Shown piece by piece: positions 30,885-39,294 of a stretch of 64,000 nucleotides of DNA. The first letter of the stretch is position 1, and each line of letters opens with the position of its first letter. The stretch is from the NCBI GenBank assembly GCA_030535235.1, contig JAUNCL010000008.1, forward strand, positions 1 to 64,000, read 5' to 3'. This DNA comes from Bacillota bacterium (GTDB lineage: Bacteria > Bacillota > Clostridia > Oscillospirales > Oscillospiraceae). The notes under the pieces were generated by a model. It was not told where the DNA came from, ran no database searches, and worked only from the letters and a program-made list of their open reading frames with translations. Made by a program: the position numbers and the translations under genes.

Positions 30885-32138
30885 ATGGAAAACCAATTCT
30901 TTGTTGACTCCGAGCATCTCTCCCAGGAGGCTCTGGACAAAAAGCACCGGCTGGAGACCGACCCCTCTGCCCGAAAGAATCACATGGAGTACCTGCCGGG
31001 GATGGAGCAGATCCAGTCCGATGTCTGTGACAACGTCATGGCCCAGATGGAATCCTACGACTACAGCAAATACACCGCCCGGGATGTGAAGGCCGCCCTG
31101 GAGCATGACACCTGCACCGTGGAGGATTTCAAGGCCCTCCTCTCCCCGGCAGCAGAACCCTTCCTGGAGGAGATGGCCCAAAAGGCCAGGATCGAAACCA
31201 GCAAGCACTTCGGCAACACGGTCTATCTCTTCACCCCCCTGTACATCGCCAACTACTGCGAGAACTACTGCGTCTACTGCGGCTTCAACTGCTACAACCA
31301 CATCAGCCGCATGAAGCTGACCATGGAGCAGATCGAGCACGAGATGCAGGTTATTGCCGACTCCGGCATGGAGGAAATCCTCATCCTCACCGGAGAGAGC
31401 CGGACCCAGAGCAACGTGGCGTACATCGGCGAGGCCTGCAAGCTGGCCCGGAAGTATTTCCGCATGGTGGGCCTGGAAATTTACCCCGTGAACACCGACG
31501 AATACCGCTACCTCCACGAATGCGGCGCGGACTATGTGACCGTGTTCCAGGAGACCTACGACACGGAGAAGTACGAGAAGCTCCATCTGCTGGGGCACAA
31601 GCGGGTCTGGCCCTACCGGTTCAACGCCCAGGAGCGCGCCCTCATGGGCGGTATGCGCGGCGTGGCCTTCTCCGCCCTGCTGGGTCTGTCCGACTTCCGC
31701 AAGGACGCTCTGGCCAGCGCCCTCCATGTCTACTATCTCCAGCGGAAGTATCCCCATGCGGAGATGTCCCTCTCCTGCCCCAGACTCCGCCCCATCATCA
31801 ACAACGACAGGATCAATCCCCTGGACGTGGGAGAAAAGCAGCTCTGCCAGGTCATCTGCGCCTATCGCATCTTCCTGCCCTTCGTGGGCATCACGGTGTC
31901 CTCCCGGGAGAGCGCCAGCTTCCGCAATGGCATTGTGAAGATTGCTGCCACCAAGGTCTCCGCCGGGGTCTCCACCGGCATCGGCGACCACGAGAGCAAG
32001 TACACCGGCAAGGAGGCCGACACCGACCAGGGCGACGAGCAGTTTGAGATCAACGACGCCCGCAGCTTCCAGACCATGTACCAGGATATCTCCGAGGAAG
32101 GCCTCCAGCCTGTCCTGAACGATTACCTCTATGTCTGA
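30885..32138 (+). CDS. thiH: 2-Iminoacetate synthase ThiH (radical SAM)
   Basis: A 417-residue radical SAM tyrosine lyase that makes dehydroglycine for thiazole formation. The cluster motif CX3CX2C is in NYCENYCVYCGFNC near residue 127. Further blocks are EILILTGESRTQSNV, GLEIYPVNTDEYRYL, RVWPYRFNAQERALMGGMRGVAF and the C-terminal GDEQFEINDARSFQTM. Using ThiH rather than glycine oxidase ThiO fits an anaerobe. The stop overlaps the start of tenI. Confidence 0.97.
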   Translation: MENQFFVDSEHLSQEALDKKHRLETDPSARKNHMEYLPGMEQIQSDVCDNVMAQMESYDYSKYTARDVKAALEHDTCTVEDFKALLSPAAEPFLEEMAQKARIETSKHFGNTVYLFTPLYIANYCENYCVYCGFNCYNHISRMKLTMEQIEHEMQVIADSGMEEILILTGESRTQSNVAYIGEACKLARKYFRMVGLEIYPVNTDEYRYLHECGADYVTVFQETYDTEKYEKLHLLGHKRVWPYRFNAQERALMGGMRGVAFSALLGLSDFRKDALASALHVYYLQRKYPHAEMSLSCPRLRPIINNDRINPLDVGEKQLCQVICAYRIFLPFVGITVSSRESASFRNGIVKIAATKVSAGVSTGIGDHESKYTGKEADTDQGDEQFEINDARSFQTMYQDISEEGLQPVLNDYLYV

Positions 32139-32748
32139 TATCCTGTGTGTGACCAACCGGGCCCTCTGCCGGGGGGATTTCCTCCGGCAGCTGGAAGAAA
32201 TCGCCGCATCCAAGCCCGCCGGGATCATTTTGCGGGAGAAGGACCTGTCGGAAGCAGACTATAAAGAACTGGCGCGGCAGGTTATGGAACTCTGCGCCGC
32301 CCATCAGGTCCCCTGCATCCTCCACACCTTTGTGGGGGCGGCCAGGGAGCTGGGGGCGACGGCCATCCATCTGCCCCTGCCCATCCTGCGGACCATGACT
32401 GAGGCAGAAAAGACCTGCTTTTCTGTCATTGGGGCCTCTTGCCACAGCGTAGAGGATGCCCTGGAGGCCCAGGAGCTGGGCTGCACCTATATCACCGCCG
32501 GTCACATCTTTGAAACCGACTGCAAAAAGGGCCTGCCGGGGCGGGGAGTGGAGTTCCTGAACCGCGTCTGCCAGCAGGTCTCCCTTCCCGTGTATGCCAT
32601 CGGCGGGATCGCCCCCGGCAACCTGGACACCGTCCGACAGGCAGGGGCAAAGGGGGCCTGCATCATGAGCGGCCTCATGCAGTGTGAGAATGTCTCCGCT
32701 TTTTTTACTGAGATAGAAAGGACAAGGGAAGAATATGTCCATCCTTAA
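32131..32748 (+). CDS. tenI: TenI-like thiazole tautomerase
   Basis: A 205-residue ThiE-fold protein. It carries the segment ITAGHIFETDCKKGLPGRG, where the His after Gly is the residue that identifies TenI (thiazole tautomerase) rather than thiamin phosphate synthase. The phosphate-binding end YAIGGIAPGNLD is kept. It would isomerise the ThiG product to the carboxythiazole aromatic form that ThiE prefers. It overlaps thiH by eight and thiE by 14 bases, so expression is tightly coupled. Assignment over a second ThiE rests on that His motif. Confidence 0.8.
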   Translation: MSDILCVTNRALCRGDFLRQLEEIAASKPAGIILREKDLSEADYKELARQVMELCAAHQVPCILHTFVGAARELGATAIHLPLPILRTMTEAEKTCFSVIGASCHSVEDALEAQELGCTYITAGHIFETDCKKGLPGRGVEFLNRVCQQVSLPVYAIGGIAPGNLDTVRQAGAKGACIMSGLMQCENVSAFFTEIERTREEYVHP

Positions 32749-33376
32749 AGAACAACTGCTGCTGTATGCCGTCACCGACCGGGCCTGGGTGGGCAGACAG
32801 ACCCTGCTGGAACAGATCGAAGACGCCCTCAAGGGGGGCGTGACCCTGGTCCAGCTGCGGGAAAAGGATTTGGAGGAAGGGGAATTTCTCCGGGAGGCCA
32901 TCCAGGTCCGGGCGCTCTGCCGCCGGTATCATGTTCCCCTCATCATCAACGACAACGTGGACATCGCCCTGCAGAGCGGCGCAGACGGGGTCCATGTGGG
33001 GATCGAGGACGCCCCTGTGGCGGAAATCCGTCAGCGAGTGGGCAAAAACTTTATCATCGGCGCCACAGCCAAGACCGTCCAGCAGGCCCGGCTGGCAGAA
33101 GAGGGCGGGGCCGACTATCTGGGTGTGGGGGCGGTCTTCCCCTCCCCCACCAAGCAGAGCGCCATTCGGATCACCAACGAGCAGCTCAACGAGATCTGTT
33201 CCTCCGTGTCCATCCCCGCCGTGGCCATCGGCGGCATCACCCGGGACAACCTGTCCCAACTGAAGGGCAGCAGGATCGACGGCGTCGCCGTGGTATCCGC
33301 CCTGTTCTCGGCGGAGGATATCAAAGCCACCGCGGAACAACTGAAACAGGAAGCAGTCAGCGTGGTTTCCCGCTGA
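32735..33376 (+). CDS. thiE: Thiamin phosphate synthase ThiE
   Basis: A 213-residue TIM barrel that joins the pyrimidine diphosphate with thiazole phosphate. ThiE signatures are LVQLREKD, LIINDNVDIALQSGADGVHVG, IGATAKTVQQA, LGVGAVFPSPTKQSA (pyrophosphate loop) and VAIGGITRDN. All substrate-binding landmarks are present, unlike the TenI-like gene before it. A 78-base gap with no recognised element separates it from thiD. Confidence 0.95.
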   Translation: MSILKEQLLLYAVTDRAWVGRQTLLEQIEDALKGGVTLVQLREKDLEEGEFLREAIQVRALCRRYHVPLIINDNVDIALQSGADGVHVGIEDAPVAEIRQRVGKNFIIGATAKTVQQARLAEEGGADYLGVGAVFPSPTKQSAIRITNEQLNEICSSVSIPAVAIGGITRDNLSQLKGSRIDGVAVVSALFSAEDIKATAEQLKQEAVSVVSR

Positions 33377-33454
33377 TTCTTCAGCGGCAGATTGGGGGCA
33401 CCACCTTCTGTCGCTTAATAAAAATAATGCTGAAATTTGAAAGGAGCAACCTCA

Positions 33455-34261
33455 TTGAAAAAAGCGTTATCAATCGCTGGCAGTGACTGCAGCGGAGGCG
33501 CCGGTATCCAGGCTGATATCAAGACCATGTCCGCCCACGGCATCTATGCCATGAGCGCCATCACGGCCTTAACAGCCCAAAACACCACCGGCGTCACAGA
33601 CATTTTAGAGGCAACCCCCGACTTTTTATCCGCCCAGCTGGATGCCGTGTTTTCTGACATTTTTCCTGACGCGGTGAAGATCGGCATGGTTTCCTCTGCC
33701 GCCCTCATCGATGTGATCGCCCAAAAACTGCAGCAGCACCAGGCACGGCACATCGTGGTGGACCCCGTCATGGTGTCCACCTCCGGCTCCAAGCTGCTCC
33801 AGGACGAGGCCCTGGAGGCCCTGAAAACCAAGCTTCTGCCCCTGGCAGAGGTGGTCACCCCCAACATTCCCGAGGCGGAAATCCTGGCCGGCAGGAAGAT
33901 CGAAAGCCCCGCCGACATGGAGGAAGCCGCCAAAACCATCAGCGAGCAGTATCACTGCGCCGTGCTCTGCAAGGGTGGCCATGATTTGAACGATGCCAAC
34001 GACCTGCTCTGGAAGGACGGCGTGGGCCGGTGGTTCAAGGGCAAGCGCATTGACAACCCCAACACCCACGGCACCGGCTGCACCCTGTCCAGCGCCATCG
34101 CCTCCAACTTGGCCAAGGGCATGGAACTGGAGGAAGCCGTCCGCCAGGCCAAGGAGTACATCTCCGGCGCCCTGGCCGCCATGCTGGATCTGGGTAAGGG
34201 CCGTGGGCCTATGAACCACCTGTTCGACCTGGACAGCCGGTTCATCCGGGAGGTGGAGTGA
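33455..34261 (+). CDS. thiD: Hydroxymethylpyrimidine (phosphate) kinase ThiD
   Basis: A 268-residue ribokinase-fold enzyme that phosphorylates HMP twice. Landmarks are ALSIAGSDCSGGAGIQADIKTM at the N-terminus, AMSAITALTAQNTTGV, VVDPVMVSTSGSKLL, VVTPNIPEAEILAG and the anion-hole motif HGTGCTLSSAIASNLA with the catalytic Cys. A TTG start at 33455 is set by AAGGAG nine bases upstream. The tenA start lies one base past its stop. In the absence of thiC it would work on salvaged HMP. Confidence 0.94.
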   Translation: MKKALSIAGSDCSGGAGIQADIKTMSAHGIYAMSAITALTAQNTTGVTDILEATPDFLSAQLDAVFSDIFPDAVKIGMVSSAALIDVIAQKLQQHQARHIVVDPVMVSTSGSKLLQDEALEALKTKLLPLAEVVTPNIPEAEILAGRKIESPADMEEAAKTISEQYHCAVLCKGGHDLNDANDLLWKDGVGRWFKGKRIDNPNTHGTGCTLSSAIASNLAKGMELEEAVRQAKEYISGALAAMLDLGKGRGPMNHLFDLDSRFIREVE

Positions 34262-34262
34262 G

Positions 34263-34928
34263 ATGGCAGAATCCGTATCTTCCCGTCTTCACGAGGCCGC
34301 CGCACCCATCTGGCAGGCCTGCCTGGACCATCCCTTTGTCACCGGCATTGGGGACGGTTCCCTTCCGGTGGAGAAGTTCCGGCACTTCATGCTCCAGGAC
34401 TACCTCTACCTCTTTGACTACGCCCGGGTGTTCGCCCTGGGGGTGGTCAAGGCCCGGGACCCGGAGCTGATGCGGACCTTTGCCCAGAATGTGGACGCCA
34501 TTCTCGGCGGGGAAATGAACATCCACCGGGCCTATATGGCGCGCCTGGGCATCACAGAGGAGCAGGTGTTTCAGGTAAAACCCTCCCTCGATAACCTTTC
34601 CTACACCAACTACATGCTCTCCGTAGCCAACGCAGGCGGCCCCATGGAGATCGTGGCCGCCATCCTGGCCTGCTCCTGGAGCTACGCCGAGATCGGTCAG
34701 GCCCTGGCCGCCCGGCCCGGTGCGGCGGAGCACCCCTTTTACGGCGAGTGGATCCGGGGCTACGCCTCGGAGGACTATGCCGCCACCAACCAGGCCCTGA
34801 TCCAACTGATGGACCGGCTGGCCACCGATGCCACCGAAGAGCAGATCGCCTATCTGACGGACATCTTTGTGAACTGCAGCCGCTATGAGCTGGGGTTCTG
34901 GGATATGTCCTGGGAACTGCGCCTATGA
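34263..34928 (+). CDS. tenA: TenA/thiaminase II family aminopyrimidine hydrolase
   Basis: A 221-residue all-helical enzyme that converts aminomethyl-pyrimidine, a thiamin breakdown product, to HMP. The nucleophilic Cys is in AILACSWSYAEIG near residue 138. HPFVTGIGDGSLPVEKFRHFMLQDYLYL and the closing YELGFWDMSWE contain the other conserved active-site residues. Its place between thiD and the ThiXYZ transporter genes marks the salvage arm of the pathway. It overlaps the ATPase gene by four bases. Confidence 0.93.
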   Translation: MAESVSSRLHEAAAPIWQACLDHPFVTGIGDGSLPVEKFRHFMLQDYLYLFDYARVFALGVVKARDPELMRTFAQNVDAILGGEMNIHRAYMARLGITEEQVFQVKPSLDNLSYTNYMLSVANAGGPMEIVAAILACSWSYAEIGQALAARPGAAEHPFYGEWIRGYASEDYAATNQALIQLMDRLATDATEEQIAYLTDIFVNCSRYELGFWDMSWELRL

Positions 34929-35686
34929 GCATCCTGGACTTTGACCGGGTCTCCTATCAGTATCCCGGGGAGGACTTTGACATCATCGATCAGCTCTCCT
35001 TCTCCGTGGAGCCCGGGTCCTTCCACTGCATGCTGGGGGTCAGCGGCTGCGGAAAGAGCACCATCTTCCGCATGACCAACGGCCTGCTCCAGCCCAAGGC
35101 CGGCACCATCCGGGTGGGCGGCAGGCCCATCGGGGAACAGAAGCACTACTGTGGCTACATGCCCCAGAAGGACCTGCTCTTCCCCTGGCGAACCATTGGG
35201 GAAAACCTGGCCCTGCCTATGGAGATCCAAGGCGGTTTCTCCAAGCAGGAACAGCGGGAGCGGGTGGACGCCGCTCTGACCGACGTTGGGCTGGCAGGCT
35301 GCCGGGACAAGCGACCCACGGAACTCTCCGGCGGTATGCGTCAGCGGGCGGCTTTCGCCCGCACCATGCTCACGGGAAGCGACCTTCTCCTCCTGGACGA
35401 GCCCTTCTCCGCCCTGGACTTTCTGACCCGCATCACCATGCAGGAGTGGCTGCTGGACCAGTGGCAGCGACACCGAAAGACCATCCTCTTCATCACCCAC
35501 GATGTGGAGGAGGCCCTGTTTCTCTCCTCCAGCGTGCTGGTGGTGGAGTCCACCCCCATCCGGGCTCTGCGGGAGGTTCCGGTCCCCCTGGACTACCCCC
35601 GCAGCCGCCACGACCTGACCCGTCCCGAGATCGTGGACCTGCGGGAAGGTCTGGTTGAGCTGCTGAGAAAGCAGGTGAAGGAATGA
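34925..35686 (+). CDS. thiZ: Pyrimidine-precursor ABC transporter, ATPase (ThiZ-like)
   Basis: A 253-residue ATPase of the nitrate/sulfonate/taurine class. Walker A is GVSGCGKST, signature LSGGMRQRAAFARTM, Walker B LLLLDEPFSALD and H-loop ITHDVEEALF. It starts within the tenA stop and overlaps the permease start, both by four bases. With ThiX and ThiY it should import formylaminopyrimidine or a related HMP precursor. Confidence 0.92.
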   Translation: MSILDFDRVSYQYPGEDFDIIDQLSFSVEPGSFHCMLGVSGCGKSTIFRMTNGLLQPKAGTIRVGGRPIGEQKHYCGYMPQKDLLFPWRTIGENLALPMEIQGGFSKQEQRERVDAALTDVGLAGCRDKRPTELSGGMRQRAAFARTMLTGSDLLLLDEPFSALDFLTRITMQEWLLDQWQRHRKTILFITHDVEEALFLSSSVLVVESTPIRALREVPVPLDYPRSRHDLTRPEIVDLREGLVELLRKQVKE

Positions 35687-36438
35687 AAAAAGCCAACCGA
35701 AGCAATCTTCCGGCGCTGATCTTCCTCTTCATCCTGCTGATGCTGTGGCAGCTGGGGGCCATGAAGGTGAACGCCGCCTATATTCTGCCCACCCCAATTC
35801 AGATCCTGCAAAAGCTCTGGGATCTGCGGGAGGTTCTCTTTACCGTTCACCTGCCGGCCACCATGCTGGTGACCCTGGTGGGTCTTGCCATCTCCCTGGT
35901 GCTGGGTCTGGGTTTGGCTGTGCTCATGGATGCCAGCCCCTTCTGGCAGAAAGCCCTGTACCCGGTGGTGGTGGCCTCCCAGACCATCCCCACCACTGCC
36001 ATCGCCCCGCTTTTCGTGCTCTGGTTTGGGTACGGGATCTGGAGCAAGGTCCTGGTGACCGTCCTCATCACCTTCTTCCCCATCACCATCACGGTGTATG
36101 ACGGCCTCCAATCGGCCCGGGTGGAGATGGCCGAGCTGCTGATAACCTACGGCGCCACCAAGCGGGACATCTTTTTCAAGATCAAGGTCCCCTGCACCCT
36201 GCCCTACTTCTTCTCCGCCATCAAAATGGCCATCCCCATGAGCATCATCGGCGCCGCCATCGGCGAGTGGCTGGGCGCCCAGAGCGGTCTGGGCTACTTC
36301 TCCCGCCGGATGATGACCCAGTTGGACGGCGCCGGGGTCTTCGCCCCCATCGTTCTGCTGTCTGTGGTTGCCATGCTGGCGGTTGCCCTGATCTCCCTGC
36401 TGGAAAAGCGTGTGGTGCGCTGGCGGGGTGAATTTTAA
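35683..36438 (+). CDS. thiX: Pyrimidine-precursor ABC transporter, permease (ThiX-like)
   Basis: A 251-residue permease with six predicted membrane helices. The cytoplasmic EAA-type loop ELLITYGATKRDIFFKIKVPCTLPYFFSAIKMA contacts the ATPase. IGAAIGEWLGAQSGLGYF is typical of the SsuC/TauC/ThiX branch. Tightly coupled to thiZ; thiY follows after 26 bp. Confidence 0.92.
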   Translation: MKKANRSNLPALIFLFILLMLWQLGAMKVNAAYILPTPIQILQKLWDLREVLFTVHLPATMLVTLVGLAISLVLGLGLAVLMDASPFWQKALYPVVVASQTIPTTAIAPLFVLWFGYGIWSKVLVTVLITFFPITITVYDGLQSARVEMAELLITYGATKRDIFFKIKVPCTLPYFFSAIKMAIPMSIIGAAIGEWLGAQSGLGYFSRRMMTQLDGAGVFAPIVLLSVVAMLAVALISLLEKRVVRWRGEF

Positions 36439-36464
36439 CTCTGAAAAAAGGAAAGGTTTTTGTT

Positions 36465-37472
36465 ATGAAACGTTTACTCTCTCTCATCCTGGCCCTGTCC
36501 CTCCTGCTGCTGTGCGGTTGCGGCGCTGCCGGAACCAACGAAAGTGAAGATACCGCAGAAGACCTGAAGGAACTGGATGTGGTTCTGGACTGGTACCCCA
36601 ATGCCCTCCACGCCTTCTTATATGTTGCCATCGACAAGGGCTACTATGAAGAGGAGGGCCTGAAAGTCAACATCCGCTTCCCCTCCAACGCCAACGACGC
36701 CATCTCCCTGGTGGCCGCCGGTCAGGCGGACATCGGCCTGTACTATCAGCAGGATGTCATCCAGGCCCGTGCCGAGCAAAACGTGCCGGTGAAGTCCATC
36801 GGCGCCGTGGTTCAGGCCCCTCTGAACATCGTCCTCTCTCTGCAGGAGAAGAACATCACCAAGCCGGAGGATCTGGTGGGCAAGACCATCGGCTACGCCG
36901 GCACCGAGCTCTCCGAGGCCCTGATCCGCAGCATCATGGAGTATGCTGGGGCTGACTACAGCGATGTGACCATGGTGGATGTGGGCTTTGACCTGATGAG
37001 CTCTATGACCACCGGCAACGTAGATGCCACCATCGGCTGTCTGGTGAACCACGAGGTCCCCCAGATGGAAGAGGAGGGCTTTGCCGTCAACTGGTTCGAT
37101 CTGGACGACTACGGCGTTCCCACCTACTATGAGGGCATCTTCCTGGCCAACGACGAAATGATCGCCAACGACAGCGACACTCTGGCCGCCTTCCTGCGGG
37201 CCTCCGCCCGGGGCTTTGCGGACATGAAAGCCGACCCCGAGGCCGCTCTGGCCACCCTCCTGGCGAATCAGAACGAGGAGAACTTCCCCCTGTCCGAGAC
37301 CGTGGAGCGCAAGAGCATGGAGACTCTGCTGCCCCTGATGGAGACCGCCGAGGCCGCCTTCCTGTCTCAGTCTGACGCCTGCTGGCAGGAGAACATCGAC
37401 TGGATGCTGGCCCAGGGTCTGATCGAGACCACCGTTTCTCTGGATGACGTCCGTGTGAATCTGGAATTCTGA
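36465..37472 (+). CDS. thiY: Pyrimidine-precursor-binding lipoprotein (ThiY/NMT1-like)
   Basis: A 335-residue solute-binding lipoprotein. The signal peptide ends LLLLCGC with the second Cys as probable lipid anchor. The NMT1/THI5 domain begins DVVLDWYPNALHAFLYVAIDKGYYEEEGL, close to ThiY and THI5 starts, followed by FPSNANDAISLVAAGQADIGLYYQQD, AVVQAPLNIVLSLQ and GKTIGYAGTELSE. It delivers the pyrimidine to ThiXZ outside the membrane. Last gene of the operon, before a terminator. Confidence 0.92.
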   Translation: MKRLLSLILALSLLLLCGCGAAGTNESEDTAEDLKELDVVLDWYPNALHAFLYVAIDKGYYEEEGLKVNIRFPSNANDAISLVAAGQADIGLYYQQDVIQARAEQNVPVKSIGAVVQAPLNIVLSLQEKNITKPEDLVGKTIGYAGTELSEALIRSIMEYAGADYSDVTMVDVGFDLMSSMTTGNVDATIGCLVNHEVPQMEEEGFAVNWFDLDDYGVPTYYEGIFLANDEMIANDSDTLAAFLRASARGFADMKADPEAALATLLANQNEENFPLSETVERKSMETLLPLMETAEAAFLSQSDACWQENIDWMLAQGLIETTVSLDDVRVNLEF

Positions 37473-37494
37473 TGATTCCAAACTGACAAAATTC

Positions 37495-37543
37495 AACCAG
37501 CGCCGTGGTGAGCTGTCTGCTTGCCGCAGCGCTGGTTTTTTCT
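37495..37543 (+). terminator. Terminator of the thiamin operon
   Basis: Arms AACCAGCGC (37495-37503) and GCGCTGGTT (37529-37537), then TTTTTCT. Confidence 0.75.
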
Positions 37544-37632
37544 CCGGGTCCGTGTGCGGAACCCACACATAGACTGCTCCGGGAGGGACATACTATCCCT
37601 GCAATCCGTTCAAAGAAACAGGAGGAGCAACT

Positions 37633-39069
37633 ATGGAACAGCAGCATTCTTCCCATTACATGCGGGGATTTATCCCCTACGGGGCGGCGGCCTTCCTGGT
37701 GGGCATTGTCGGCGGCTTCACCACCGTCCTGTCCCCGGCCTTCGTCCAGGATATCGGCATCGCGTACAACAACACCACCTGGACCGCCCTGGCCATGGCT
37801 ATCTCCACCGCCACCTTCGCCCCCATCCTGGGGAAGCTGGGGGACATGATCGGGCGGCGGGTCACCCTGCTCCTGGGCATCGCCGTCTTTACCCTGGGCA
37901 ATATCCTGACGGCGGTGGCCCAGAACCTCCCCTTCATGCTGGCGGCCCGCTTCGTGGTGGGCATCGGCGCCGCCGCCATCGCGCCGGTGATCATGGCCTA
38001 TATTGTCACCGCCTTTCCCCCCGACGCCATGGCAAAGGGCTTCTCCCTCTATATGCTCATCGCCAGCGGCGCGGTGATCTTCGGGCCCACACTGGGTGGC
38101 CTGATGCTCCAAGCCGCCGGCTGGCGGTCCATGATGTGGGTCTGTGTGGGTATCTCCGTTCTGATCTTCGTTCTCTGTCTGTTTACCTGCGACAAGACCC
38201 CCTTTGAACGCAAGTCTCTGGCGGGGTTCGACTCCCTGGGCTCGGTCTTTATCGTCCTCTTTTTCAGCTTTATCCTCTGCATCCCCTCCTTTGGGCAGAA
38301 CTTCGGCTGGGCTTCCCCGGCCTTCTGGACCGTGCTGGTGGCTGCCGCCCTGTCCCTCTGGCTCCTGGTGCTGGTGGAAAAGCGGGCGGAAAACCCCATT
38401 CTGCAGGGCAGCTTTCTGGCCCGCAAGGCCTTTGTCCTCCCCATCCTGGCCCTGTTCCTGACCCAGGGGCTGATGCAGGCCAACATGACCAACATCATCG
38501 TCTTCGTCAACTACACCCAGCCGGAAAACACCCTCATCTCCAGCTACGCCATCTCCATCATGTATCTGGGCATGTCTCTGGGTGCGGTCATTCTGGGGCC
38601 CCTGGCCGACCACCGGGAGCCCAAAGACATTCTGACCGGCTCCCTGATCCTGACCGGCATCGGCTGTGGGGCCATGCTCCTCTTCTCCGCCCATTCCTCT
38701 GCCGTTCTGCTGGCCGGCGCCCTGGGCGTCCTGGGCTTTGGTCTGGGGGGCAACGGGACCATCTTTATGAAGGTCGTCCTCTCCGGCCTGTCTCCCCAGG
38801 CGGCGGGGGCCGGGACGGGGACCTATGGGCTCTTCCGTGACCTCTCCGCTCCCTTCGGCGTGGCCGTCTTCGTCCCCATGTTTACCAACGGGATCACCGC
38901 TCGCATCGCCGCCGGCACCACGGCAGGACTCAGCGAGGTGGCCGCAGCGGCGTCCGCCGCCGTCCACTCCATCCGGGTCCTGGCCCTCACCGAGCTGGCC
39001 TGCGTGGCACTGGGCATCGTTGTGGTGCGTCTGATCCCCAGGATCCACCCCAGAGCAGCGGCAGAATAA
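37633..39069 (+). CDS. MFS transporter (drug:H+ antiporter type)
   Basis: A 478-residue major facilitator with about fourteen hydrophobic segments, as in DHA2-type exporters. Motif A appears as GKLGDMIGRRVTLLLG between helices 2 and 3. The antiporter motif C region is SGAVIFGPTLGGLMLQAAGWRSMMW near helix 5. It stands alone after the thiamin operon terminator, with AGGAGG before the ATG. The thiamin riboswitch would not reach it because of that terminator. The substrate is unknown. Confidence 0.87.
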   Translation: MEQQHSSHYMRGFIPYGAAAFLVGIVGGFTTVLSPAFVQDIGIAYNNTTWTALAMAISTATFAPILGKLGDMIGRRVTLLLGIAVFTLGNILTAVAQNLPFMLAARFVVGIGAAAIAPVIMAYIVTAFPPDAMAKGFSLYMLIASGAVIFGPTLGGLMLQAAGWRSMMWVCVGISVLIFVLCLFTCDKTPFERKSLAGFDSLGSVFIVLFFSFILCIPSFGQNFGWASPAFWTVLVAAALSLWLLVLVEKRAENPILQGSFLARKAFVLPILALFLTQGLMQANMTNIIVFVNYTQPENTLISSYAISIMYLGMSLGAVILGPLADHREPKDILTGSLILTGIGCGAMLLFSAHSSAVLLAGALGVLGFGLGGNGTIFMKVVLSGLSPQAAGAGTGTYGLFRDLSAPFGVAVFVPMFTNGITARIAAGTTAGLSEVAAAASAAVHSIRVLALTELACVALGIVVVRLIPRIHPRAAAE

Positions 39070-39167
39070 CAGAGGGCAGGATGACGGCCCCCAGCCATTT
39101 TCTGATGAAATCTCCCATATTGACAAAAATAACGGGAAAAAAAACCAGCTTTTTTGCAAGTCTTTGA

Positions 39168-39196
39168 TTGACTCCCTGCGTTTTTGGGTGTATAGT
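39168..39196 (+). promoter_or_regulatory. Promoter of glnN-asnB
   Basis: -35 TTGACT (39168-39173), 17-bp spacer, -10 TATAGT (39191-39196). Its elements closely match the promoter at 43133-43161. Confidence 0.75.
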
Positions 39197-39206
39197 ATGC
39201 CGTATT

Positions 39207-39256
39207 AAGAGACACTGTCGTCTCAGAGGGATTCCTCTGCGCCAGTGTCTCTTTTT
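39207..39256 (+). promoter_or_regulatory. ANTAR-type leader: hexaloop hairpin overlapping a terminator (glnN)
   Basis: The terminator arms are AAGAGACACTG (39207-39217) and CAGTGTCTCTT (39243-39253), followed by T. Its 5' arm is shared by a rival hairpin, GAGAC-ACTGTC-GTCTC (39209-39224), whose six-base loop has A at position 1 and G at position 4, the ANTAR recognition rule. A second hairpin CAGAGG-GATT-CCTCTG (39224-39239) follows, with a four-base loop or, if the last pair opens, a six-base loop that does not fit the rule. Binding of an ANTAR protein to the first hairpin would prevent termination. Confidence 0.65.
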
Positions 39257-39294
39257 CTATTTTGTAATCCATTCTTTGAAAGGGTGAAAGCGAT

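Noticed and set aside
32131-32748. Duplicate thiE
   Set aside because: The GHIFETDCKKG segment fits TenI tautomerase better than thiamin phosphate synthase, which is the next gene.
33377-33454. Possible regulatory element or second riboswitch between thiE and thiD
   Set aside because: No aptamer motif, hairpin or promoter of convincing quality in these 78 bases.
37087-39159. 690-residue minus-strand frame opposite the MFS gene
   Set aside because: Gly/His/Glu/Asp-rich antisense artefact; the plus strand encodes a full MFS transporter with a good ribosome-binding site.
39070-39294. Glutamine riboswitch (glnA or downstream-peptide motif) in front of glnN
   Set aside because: The conserved core of those aptamers was not seen; the leader is fully accounted for by overlapping hairpins and a terminator.
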